Shown here in pieces: positions 22,142 to 28,527 of a DNA stretch of 28,527 nt; positions within the stretch are counted from its first letter, which is position 1; each line of letters begins with the position of its first letter. The stretch comes from Prado023 sp039812125. Its GTDB lineage: Bacteria > Actinomycetota > Actinomycetes > S36-B12 > CAIYMF01. The DNA is taken from assembly GCA_039812125.1 (NCBI GenBank), contig JBDHZV010000027.1:1-28527 (forward strand), given 5' to 3'. The notes beneath the pieces were generated by a model that did no database searches, was not told the DNA's origin, and saw only the letters and a list, made by a program, of their open reading frames with translations. A program made the translations under genes and the position numbers.

Positions 22142-23371
22142 ATGTCACGCTCGGTGACGTCGTACGTGGTCGTCGGCGCCGGCCTGGCCGGGGCGGGCGC
22201 AGTTCGGACGCTGCGGGAGGAGGGCTTCGAGGGGCCGGTCACCCTGGTGGGCCAGGAACCGCATCCCCCGTACGAACGGCCCGCCCTGTCGAAGGGCTAC
22301 CTGCAGGGGACGCAGGATCGCGACTCGGTGTTCGTCCACCCCCGGCAGTGGTACGCCGAGCAGGGGATCGAGCTGCGGACCGGCGCGACGGTGGTCGGGG
22401 TCGCCCCCGGGACCCGCGAGGTGGCCCTGGGCGACGGCACGCGGATCAGCTACACGGCGCTGCTGCTGGCCACCGGCGCCACCCCCCGGCACCTGCCCAT
22501 CCCGGGCACCGACCTGCGCGGCGTGCTGCACCTGCGCACCCTGGACGACGCCGAGCGGCTGCGGGAGGCGATCGGCTCGGCGCGCCGGGTGGCCCTGGTC
22601 GGCGGTGGCTGGATCGGGCTGGAGGTGGCCGCCGCGGCCCGCCTGGCCGGCCGAGAGGTGACGGTGCTCGAGCAGGGAGCCCTTCCCCTGGTCGGGGTCC
22701 TCGGCCCCCGGATCGCCGAGGTGTTCGCCGGGCTGCACCGCGAGCACGGCGTCGACGTGCGCACCGGCGTGCGGGTCGAGTCGCTCCTCGGCGCGGGCGG
22801 CGAGGTCTCCGGGGTCCGCCTGGCCGACGGTGGGATCGTCCCCGCGGACCTGGTCCTGGTCGCCGTCGGGGCGAGCCCGAGCACGGCGCTGGCCCGGTCG
22901 ATGGGCCTGGCGGTGGACGGCGGGATCCTGGTCGACGCGTCGCTGCGCAGCTCCGACCCGCACGTGTTCGCCGCCGGCGACGTCGCCTCGGCCCAGCATC
23001 CGGTGCTGGGCGCCCGGATCCGGGTGGAGCACTGGGCCAACGCCCTGCACCAGGGCCCGGCGGCTGCCCGCTCGATGCTGGGCCAGGCCGTGACCTACGA
23101 CCGGCTGCCGTACTTCTACACCGACCAGTACGACCTGGGCATGGAGTACACCGGCCACGTGGCTCCCGACACGCCCACCGAGGTGGTGCTGCGCGGGGAC
23201 CTCGCGGCCCGGGAGTTCATCGCGTTCTGGACCTCCGGGGAGCGGGTCCTGGCTGCGATGGCCGTGAACACGTGGGACACCATGCCGGCGCTGCAGGACC
23301 TGATCGCCTCCCGCCGTCCGGTCGGCCACGGGCGGCTGGCCGATCCCGGCGTCACCCTCGACGCCCTGTGA
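22142..23371 (+). CDS. FAD-dependent NAD(P)H:ferredoxin/rubredoxin reductase
   Basis: A 409-residue oxidoreductase, ATG 22142, with GGAGGTGG about 5 nt upstream. The FAD-binding GAGLAGAG motif is at residues 12-19, YERPALSKGYL near 42-52, LLLATGATPRHLPIPG in the middle, the NAD(P)-binding second Rossmann fold VGGGWIGLEVAAAARLAG near 154-171, and the FAD-contacting VFAAGDVAS near 276-284. The C-terminal 85 residues match the Reductase_C domain (YFYTDQYDLGMEYTGHV). Such enzymes pass electrons from NAD(P)H to a small ferredoxin or rubredoxin feeding a P450 or ring-hydroxylating oxygenase. No ferredoxin or oxygenase gene is adjacent, so the partner must be encoded elsewhere. Divergent from the subtilase; followed by its own terminator. 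Confidence 0.92.
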   Translation: MSRSVTSYVVVGAGLAGAGAVRTLREEGFEGPVTLVGQEPHPPYERPALSKGYLQGTQDRDSVFVHPRQWYAEQGIELRTGATVVGVAPGTREVALGDGTRISYTALLLATGATPRHLPIPGTDLRGVLHLRTLDDAERLREAIGSARRVALVGGGWIGLEVAAAARLAGREVTVLEQGALPLVGVLGPRIAEVFAGLHREHGVDVRTGVRVESLLGAGGEVSGVRLADGGIVPADLVLVAVGASPSTALARSMGLAVDGGILVDASLRSSDPHVFAAGDVASAQHPVLGARIRVEHWANALHQGPAAARSMLGQAVTYDRLPYFYTDQYDLGMEYTGHVAPDTPTEVVLRGDLAAREFIAFWTSGERVLAAMAVNTWDTMPALQDLIASRRPVGHGRLADPGVTLDAL

Positions 23372-23377
23372 TCCGGC

Positions 23378-23413
23378 GACCCCTTGCCACCCGGGCGGGA
23401 CCGTGGCAGGGTC
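23378..23413 (+). terminator. Terminator after the FAD reductase gene
   Basis: GACCC-CT-TGCCAC (23378-23390) pairs with GTGGCAGGGTC (23403-23413): an 11-bp stem with a 2-nt bulge and a 12-nt loop, 6 nt after the stop. Confidence 0.65.
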
Positions 23414-23487
23414 CGGTCCGTGCCGGCCGCCCGGGCTGAGGGGGTTGCGGGGCACAACGTCCCCACGACTCGACCCGGAGGTCCACG

Positions 23488-24975
23488 GTGAACCTGGCAG
23501 AGAACCTCGCGCGCACCGCCGCCGCCGACCCCGGCCACGTGGCCGTGCGCCTCGACGCGATCGAGGTCAGCTTCGGGGCCCTGGCGGCCGGGGCCTCCCG
23601 GGTTGCCGGGTGGCTCCGGGAGCTCGGGGTGCAGCCGGGTGACCGGGTCGCGCTGAGCATGCCGAACCTGCCGCAGTTCCCGGTCATCTACTACGGCATC
23701 CTCTGGGCCGGGGCGGCCGTGGTGCCGATGAACCCGCTGCTGAAGTCCCGCGAGGTCGAGTTCACGCTGCGCGACTCCCAGGCCCAGGCGTTGTTCGTCT
23801 GGGACGGGATGGCCGAGGAGGCCACGAAGGGCGCCGCCGCGGCCGGGTGCGCCCTCGTGCTGGTCGGGTCCGGGTTCACCGCCGAGGTGATGACCCACGA
23901 GCCGGTCGCGATGGTCGACCGCGACGACTCCGACACCGCCGTCGTGCTGTACACGTCGGGCACGACGGGCACCCCCAAGGGTGCCGAGCTCACCCACGCG
24001 AACATGGCGACCAACGCCGACGTGTGCGTGCGGCTGTTCTCGGCCACCGCCCACGACGTGATCTTCGGTGGGCTGCCGCTGTTCCACTCGTTCGGCCAGA
24101 CCTGCGGCCTCAACGTCGCCGTGGCCTGCGGAGCGACGATCACGCTGCTGCCGCGCTTCGAGCCGGCCAAGGCGCTGGAGGTCCTGCAGCGAGATCGCGC
24201 CACGATCATGGAGGGCGTCCCCACGATGTACGTGGCGCTGCTGCAGGCCCCGCACGAGGCGGTCGACGTCTCCGCGCTGCGGGTGTGCGTGTCCGGTGGC
24301 GCGTCGCTGCCCGTGGAGGTGCTCCGCGGGTTCGAGGCCGCGTTCGGCTGCATCCTGCTCGAGGGCTACGGGCTGTCGGAGACCAGCCCGGTGGCCTCGT
24401 TCAACCACATGGACCGCGAGCGCAAGGCCGGGTCGATCGGCCAGCCCATCGAGGGGGTGCAGTTCCGCCTGGTGGACGCGCAGTGGGCCGACAGCGCGCC
24501 CGGGGAGGTCGGCGAGATCGCGATCAGCGGGCACAACGTGATGAAGGGCTACCTGAACCGGCCGGACGAGACGCGGGCCGTCATGCGCGACGGCTGGTTC
24601 CGCACCGGGGACCTGGCCCGCGTCGACGCCGACGGCTACTACTTCATCGTGGACCGGGCCAAGGACATGATCATCCGCGGCGGGTTCAACGTGTACCCGC
24701 GCGAGGTCGAGGAGGTGCTCTACGAGCACCCGGCGGTGGCGAGCGCGGCCGTGATCGGGATCCCCGACGCCACTCACGGCGAGGAGGTGGCCGCCGCGGT
24801 GACCCTCAAGCCGGGGGCGAGCGCGACGGCCGACGAGCTGCGCGACTTCGTCCGGGACCGAGTCGCGGCCTACAAGTACCCCCGGGTCGTGTGGATCACC
24901 GAGACCCTGCCGACCGGGCCGACCGGCAAGCTGCTCAAGCGCGAGATCCACCTGCCGAGCACGCTGCGCGGCTGA
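23488..24975 (+). CDS. Long-chain fatty acid-CoA ligase (AMP-dependent synthetase)
   Basis: A 495-residue adenylate-forming enzyme from GTG 23488 with CCGGAGGT 7 nt upstream. Core motifs: A3 YTSGTTGTPKGAELTH (about 155-170), the acyl-pocket segment HSFGQTCGLNVAV, A5 GYGLSETSPV (about 293-302), A7 GWFRTGDLA, A8 hinge YFIVDRAKDMIIRGGFNVYPREVE, and A10 PTGPTGKLLKREI with the catalytic Lys. It activates a carboxylic acid (probably a medium- or long-chain fatty acid) to acyl-AMP and then acyl-CoA. At 495 residues it is shorter than E. coli FadD and typical of the actinobacterial stand-alone FadD/benzoate-CoA-ligase-like group, so chain-length preference is open. No beta-oxidation genes are near it. 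Confidence 0.9.
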   Translation: MNLAENLARTAAADPGHVAVRLDAIEVSFGALAAGASRVAGWLRELGVQPGDRVALSMPNLPQFPVIYYGILWAGAAVVPMNPLLKSREVEFTLRDSQAQALFVWDGMAEEATKGAAAAGCALVLVGSGFTAEVMTHEPVAMVDRDDSDTAVVLYTSGTTGTPKGAELTHANMATNADVCVRLFSATAHDVIFGGLPLFHSFGQTCGLNVAVACGATITLLPRFEPAKALEVLQRDRATIMEGVPTMYVALLQAPHEAVDVSALRVCVSGGASLPVEVLRGFEAAFGCILLEGYGLSETSPVASFNHMDRERKAGSIGQPIEGVQFRLVDAQWADSAPGEVGEIAISGHNVMKGYLNRPDETRAVMRDGWFRTGDLARVDADGYYFIVDRAKDMIIRGGFNVYPREVEEVLYEHPAVASAAVIGIPDATHGEEVAAAVTLKPGASATADELRDFVRDRVAAYKYPRVVWITETLPTGPTGKLLKREIHLPSTLRG

Positions 24976-24993
24976 GCAGCCCGGCTCGGCGCC

Positions 24994-24999
24994 TAGACT
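24994..24999 (+). promoter_or_regulatory. Leaderless -10 element of the RelA/SpoT-domain gene
   Basis: TAGACT (TANNNT) is followed by 7 nt and then ATG 25007, placing the transcription start at the start codon. There is no Shine-Dalgarno in front of the ATG. The whole promoter fits in the 31-nt gap after the CoA ligase, so this gene is probably transcribed on its own. Confidence 0.65.
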
Positions 25000-25006
25000 G
25001 TCGGAC

Positions 25007-26062
25007 ATGGTCCAGGCGCGCCGGGGGGCGGTCGAACCGGCCGAGCCGGAGTCCAGTGCACCGCGTTCCCGTTCGTGGGCCCGGCGTGAGGCCAGCGCGT
25101 ACCGGCGCCAGCGCCGCGAGTACGTCGCGGCGACGCTGGCCCTCGTGGACCTGCTGCGCGCGCGACTGGCCGACGTGGACCAGATTGACGCCCAGGTGAC
25201 CGGTCGGGCCAAGGACGTGCGCTCGGTCGAGCAGAAGCTGCTGGCCCGGGAGCGCAGCCAGCCGGGCCGCGACCGCGGCTTCCAGGACCTGCCCGACCTG
25301 GTGGGGGCCAGGATCGTGGTGCGGCTGGAGAGCGAGATCGCCATCGTCGCCGACGAGCTGCGCCGGGTGTTCCTCGTCGACAAGGACGTCGACGTGCGCG
25401 ACGAGCGTGGCCGGGAGGAGACCCCCGGGTACCGGGGTCGGCACTTCGACGTGCGGGCCCGCCCCGATGACGAGCTCCCCCCGCTGCTCGGGACTCAGGG
25501 CGCGGAGATCCAGGTCCGCACCCGGGCGGCCGACCTGTGGGCGTCGGTGGAGCATGAGCTGCGCTACAAGGCGCGCGGCGACCTGCCGCCGGCGCGCAGC
25601 CGCCAGTTCGTGCTCGCGGCGAGCCTGCTGGAGCTGGCCGAGCGCGAGCTGGACGACCTGCGGGCCTGGGAGCTCGGCCGCCAGGTCGCGGCGGCCACCC
25701 CGTCGCTGGCCGTCGACGACGGCCTGGGCGACGCGAGGCTGGCCGGGATCCTGGCGCAGCGCTACCCCGCCGCCTCGCCGAGCACGCCGCGCCGGCTCGG
25801 CTGGATGCTCGACCTGCTGCGCGAGATGCACCTGGACACCGCCGAGGCGCTGCGCGCTGCCCTGCCCGCGGCACCGGACCCACGGGTGCTTGCCCTGGCG
25901 CAGCGGCACTCCACGGTGGACACGGTGCGCATGCTCGACGACGAGCTCCTGGTGGCCCGGCCGGAGGCCTACCTGCGGGCCAACCGCGTGGTCCCCGACG
26001 AGCGCAACCCGCAGCGCATCACGACCCTGCAGCGCCGCCGGCGCAAGCTCGGGGCGCCCTGA
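25007..26062 (+). CDS. RelA/SpoT synthetase-domain protein (small alarmone synthetase-like)
   Basis: A 351-residue soluble protein. About residues 25-195 carry a nucleotidyltransferase of the RelA_SpoT type: RAKDVRSVEQKLL (about 67-79) with the conserved Arg/Lys/Ser/Lys pattern, FQDLPDLVGARIVVRL with the metal-binding Asp, GYRGRHFDVR corresponding to the usual GYRSxH region (Tyr and His kept), and EIQVRTRAADLWASVEHELRYK (about 167-188) with the catalytic Glu. There is no HD hydrolase, TGS or ACT domain, so it is not a long RelA/SpoT. The last 155 residues are helical, end in a basic RRRRK tail and match no family I recognise. It could make (p)ppGpp/pGpp, or belong to toxSAS-like enzymes that pyrophosphorylate adenine nucleotides or tRNA. 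ATG 25007 is supported by the leaderless promoter. Confidence 0.82.
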   Translation: MVQARRGAVEPAEPESSAPRSRSWARREASAYRRQRREYVAATLALVDLLRARLADVDQIDAQVTGRAKDVRSVEQKLLARERSQPGRDRGFQDLPDLVGARIVVRLESEIAIVADELRRVFLVDKDVDVRDERGREETPGYRGRHFDVRARPDDELPPLLGTQGAEIQVRTRAADLWASVEHELRYKARGDLPPARSRQFVLAASLLELAERELDDLRAWELGRQVAAATPSLAVDDGLGDARLAGILAQRYPAASPSTPRRLGWMLDLLREMHLDTAEALRAALPAAPDPRVLALAQRHSTVDTVRMLDDELLVARPEAYLRANRVVPDERNPQRITTLQRRRRKLGAP

Positions 26063-26080
26063 CCCCCGGCGCCGCCCGGC

Positions 26081-28171
26081 TCACAGGTCGATCAGCGTGC
26101 CCAGGGTCACGACCCGGTCTGTGGGCAGGCTGAAGTAGGCGGTGGGGCTGGCGGCGTTGCGGTGCAGCCAGGCGTACATCCGCTCGGCGTACACCCCCAT
26201 GTTGCCCTTCCCGGTGGCCTGGAACGTGCGGTCGGACAGGAAGTAGATCGCGTCGTCGGGCAGCACCGGCAGGCTCTCCAGCGGTGGGCCCTCCCAGTAG
26301 TCGTCGTCGCCGCGCACGGCGAGGAGGTCCATGAGCAGGGGGACGAACGGGGTCTCCATGAACCCGGAGCGGACCACCACCTGGTCGATGCCGTCGCCGC
26401 GCTCGACCATGACGAACCGGTCCGGCTCGACGACGACGGGCACGTTCTCGGTCCAGATCGTGACGACGCGGACACTCTCCGGCAGGGTGTGCAGCAGCTT
26501 GATGTGGCTGCTCATGCTCTGCGGCACGTCGATCGGGTTCGACGCCAGGAACACCGCCGTGCCCGGGGTGCGCACGATCGTGCCGTCCCCGATGCCCCGG
26601 TGCACCTGGTCCCAGGTGATCAGCTTGGTGCCCACGTGGCTGTTGAGCAGGTTGTGCCCGAAGTGCCAGACGAACATCACCAGCACGACGACCGCCCCGA
26701 TCCCGATGGGGACATAGCCGCCCTCCAGGAACTTGGGCAGCGTGGCGGCCAGGAACGACAGGTCGATGAGCAGGAACACCGCTGTCAGGGCGCCGGCGCG
26801 AATCCGGCTCCAGCCCCACGCATGGGTCGCCACCAGGTAGAAGGCGACCGAGGTGATGGCCATGGTGCCGCTGACGGCGACGCCGTACGCCGAGGCCAGT
26901 CGCGCGGAGCTGCCGAACACCACGACCAGGGTCAGGCACGCGGCCATGAGCATGTAGTTCAGCGCCGGCAGGTAGATCTGGCCCTCGGCCTGCCCGGACG
27001 TGTGCCGGATGGTCACGCGGGGGAAGTAGCCCAGCTGCACGGCCTGTCGGGTCAGCGAGAACACCCCGGTGATCAGCGCCTGCGAGGCGATGATGGTCGC
27101 CGCAGTGGCCAGGGCGAACATCAGCAGGGTCCAGGATCGGTTGGGCGCCAGGGCGTACAGGGGGTTCTCGGCGGCAGCCGGGTCCTGCAGGACCTTCGCG
27201 GCCTGACCCAGGTAGGCCAGCACCAGGGCGGGCTTGACCAGCGACAGCCAGGACAGCCGGATCGGCCCTCGCCCGAAGTGGCCCATGTCGGCGTACAGGG
27301 CCTCGGCCCCGGTGACGGCCAGGATGACCGATCCCAGCAGCAGGAACCCGTGGATGCCGTTGGAGGTCAGGGTGTGCAGGGCGTAGGTGGGCAGCAGGGC
27401 GCGCAGCGCGCCGGGCTCCTTGACCAGCTCGATCAGCCCCAGTCCCCCGATGAGCGTGAACCAGCAGATCATCACCGGGCCGAACAGCATGCCGAGCTTC
27501 TGGGTCCCGCGGGACTGCACCAGGAACAGCCCCAGCAGGATCAGGCAGGTGAGCGGCACGACCATCGACTCGAACGCCGGGCTGATGGTGTTCAGGCCCT
27601 CGACGGCGCTGAGCACGGAGATGGCCGGGGTGAGCGCGCCGTCGCCGTACAGCAGGCCCGCGCCGACCAGGATCAGCAGCGCGGGCAGCGTCGCCTTGCC
27701 CGACGCGCTGCGCCGCAGGAAGTCGGGCAGCAACGCGAGCAGGGCGAGGATCCCGCCCTCGCCGTGGTTGTCCGCGCGCATGATCACCATCAGGTACTTG
27801 ATGGTGACCACGAGGGTGAGTGCCCAGAAGATCAGCGACGCCACGCCGAGCACCGTGTCCTGGCTGTCCGGGAGCCCCGGGGCGTTCAGGCACTCGCGCA
27901 TCGCGTACAGCGGTGACGTGCCGATGTCGCCGAACACGACACCGGTGGCCCCGATGACCAGGGCCCAGGTGCGCCCCCGGTGGGCGGTGTGCGCCTCGGG
28001 GGGCAGCGCGGCGGCGTAGTTGCGCTGCGCCAGCTGCACGGCGTCCGGGTGCGTCGGCATGACCGGCGTCCGGCCCGGGGTGGGGATGGCAGGGCCGCGG
28101 CGCAGCCCCCGCCCGCGCACCGACTCACCGAGTTCCTCCAGCCCCTTCGGGCCGGGCTGCTCCATGCTCAC
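26081..28171 (-). CDS. kup: Kup-family potassium uptake transporter
   Basis: A 696-residue membrane protein with about 12 transmembrane helices in the first 480 residues and a soluble C-terminal domain of about 200. The family signature GVVFGDIGTSPLYA is at residues 77-90, followed by TIKYLMVIMRADNHGEGGILALLALLP, which is highly conserved in Kup/HAK/KT proteins and includes the selectivity-region Asp. Kup is a proton-coupled low-conductance K+ importer that works well at low pH. Some bacterial Kup proteins bind c-di-AMP; that cannot be judged here. The start is GTG 28171, supported by a TANNNT-N7 leaderless arrangement; ATG 28165, two codons later, is the alternative. The N-terminal 65 residues ahead of the first helix are longer than in E. 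coli Kup. It converges on the alarmone-synthetase-like gene, with only 18 bp between stops. Confidence 0.95.
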   Translation of the reverse strand: MSMEQPGPKGLEELGESVRGRGLRRGPAIPTPGRTPVMPTHPDAVQLAQRNYAAALPPEAHTAHRGRTWALVIGATGVVFGDIGTSPLYAMRECLNAPGLPDSQDTVLGVASLIFWALTLVVTIKYLMVIMRADNHGEGGILALLALLPDFLRRSASGKATLPALLILVGAGLLYGDGALTPAISVLSAVEGLNTISPAFESMVVPLTCLILLGLFLVQSRGTQKLGMLFGPVMICWFTLIGGLGLIELVKEPGALRALLPTYALHTLTSNGIHGFLLLGSVILAVTGAEALYADMGHFGRGPIRLSWLSLVKPALVLAYLGQAAKVLQDPAAAENPLYALAPNRSWTLLMFALATAATIIASQALITGVFSLTRQAVQLGYFPRVTIRHTSGQAEGQIYLPALNYMLMAACLTLVVVFGSSARLASAYGVAVSGTMAITSVAFYLVATHAWGWSRIRAGALTAVFLLIDLSFLAATLPKFLEGGYVPIGIGAVVVLVMFVWHFGHNLLNSHVGTKLITWDQVHRGIGDGTIVRTPGTAVFLASNPIDVPQSMSSHIKLLHTLPESVRVVTIWTENVPVVVEPDRFVMVERGDGIDQVVVRSGFMETPFVPLLMDLLAVRGDDDYWEGPPLESLPVLPDDAIYFLSDRTFQATGKGNMGVYAERMYAWLHRNAASPTAYFSLPTDRVVTLGTLIDL

Positions 28172-28178
28172 AGCCCGA

Positions 28179-28184
28179 AGGGTA
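28179..28184 (-). promoter_or_regulatory. Leaderless -10 element of kup
   Basis: On the minus strand TACCCT (TANNNT) is followed by 7 nt and GTG 28171. No Shine-Dalgarno is present, and the element sits in the 49-nt gap behind the upstream minus-strand gene. Same geometry as at 85-98 and 24994-25007. Confidence 0.55.
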
Positions 28185-28220
28185 GACCCGGGGTGTGCCG
28201 GTTCGAGGCCGGGCCGGCGA

Positions 28221-28527
28221 CTACCGCGACAGCCGCAGCTGGGCGACGTCGCAGCCGGCCGTGTGCACCCTCAGCCTGGTTGACCGGGCCGCCGGGACCC
28301 GCACCGCGCCGACCCCCGAGCCGGCCGACCAGGTGACCTCGCAGATGTCGGCGTCCACCACGATGTCGAGGGTGGCGGGGGCGGAGCCGGACGGGGCGGG
28401 TGGGGCCGGGGCGGCCGGAAGGGGCATGTCCATCAGGACGAACCCGTCCTGGCCGCGTACGACGTGGACGCGCTGCTGGGCGAGGTCCGCATGCAGCTGC
28501 CAGTGGTCGGCACCCTCCCCGACCTCG
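28221..28527 (-). CDS. Partial CDS: C terminus of a possible GH32-like glycoside hydrolase
   Basis: The reading frame is open from the stop at 28221 to the right edge, so only the last 101 residues are visible. It reads from the edge as EVGEGADHWQLHADLAQQRV, then a Pro/Ala linker, then TLDIVVDADICEVTW and a final strand-rich segment ending in AQLRLSR. The IVVDADICEVTW stretch resembles the VDxSxVEVF strand that marks the C-terminal beta-sandwich of GH32 enzymes (invertases, levanases, sucrose-6-phosphate hydrolases). The catalytic propeller would lie outside the window, so this is a tentative reading. An ATG at 28433 is internal and not the likely start. Same strand as kup, 49 nt upstream of it. 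Confidence 0.45.
   Translation of the reverse strand, partial: EVGEGADHWQLHADLAQQRVHVVRGQDGFVLMDMPLPAAPAPPAPSGSAPATLDIVVDADICEVTWSAGSGVGAVRVPAARSTRLRVHTAGCDVAQLRLSR

Noticed and set aside
23116..25383. 755-codon minus-strand open frame opposite the FAD reductase and CoA ligase
   Set aside because: It spans two well-supported plus-strand genes and the terminator between them; its composition is that of a shadow frame.
26162..27916. 584-codon plus-strand open frame opposite kup
   Set aside because: Gln/His/Asp/Arg-rich antisense translation with no recognisable motif; kup on the other strand is unambiguous.

Overview
This 28.5 kb window is very GC-rich, with strong G/C preference at third codon positions. 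It comes from a high-GC actinomycete (Actinomycetota). The lineage markers are an Lsr2 nucleoid protein, an ANTAR-GAF regulator, a DUF6817 protein, a VldE/ARB_07466-type wall-associated domain, a secreted delta-60/LamG/PKD protein, frequent GTG starts and several leaderless TANNNT promoters. I could not place it to genus. I see no rRNA, tRNA, CRISPR array, insertion sequence or prophage gene; this looks like chromosomal sequence.

Left part (1-9.2 kb): a large PLD-nuclease/SF2-helicase/DUF3427 protein, possibly defence or repair; a cold-shock protein with a long leader and a strong hairpin terminator; a three-gene ABC importer of the TrpXYZ-like COG2984/COG4120/COG1101 class, with lipoprotein binding protein, permease and ATPase; two minus-strand genes of unknown role (a short ORF and a DUF6817 protein); and a lipoprotein serine hydrolase of the beta-lactamase/NylB type with a clear promoter.

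Middle (9.2-18.5 kb): Lsr2; a 937-residue secreted beta-propeller/FnIII/LamG/PKD protein; and a divergent pair made of 6-phosphofructokinase and a cyclic 2,3-diphosphoglycerate synthetase-like P-loop protein. A perfect 13-bp inverted repeat is shared by the pair's promoter region. Next comes a translationally coupled pair: a triple-PAS diguanylate cyclase followed by an ANTAR-GAF protein with ANTAR at the N terminus. This pair reads as a sensory module linking c-di-GMP synthesis to RNA-level antitermination.

Right part (18.4-28.5 kb): a DNA-binding-domain-only AraC regulator downstream of a small His-rich repeat protein; a secreted SH3b/VldE-type wall protein with a structured leader; a convergent secreted subtilase; a ferredoxin-reductase-type FAD enzyme; an acyl-CoA ligase; a RelA/SpoT-domain (small alarmone synthetase-like) protein with an unassigned C-terminal half and a leaderless start; a Kup potassium transporter, also with a leaderless-looking start; and the 3' end of a gene running off the right edge whose C terminus resembles a GH32 beta-sandwich.

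Most convergent gene ends are separated by recognisable GC-rich hairpin terminators without U-tracts, as is usual in actinomycetes. The items I find most worth following are the pfk/cDPG-synthetase divergent pair with its 13-bp mirror motif, the diguanylate cyclase-ANTAR operon, and the leaderless alarmone-synthetase-like gene.
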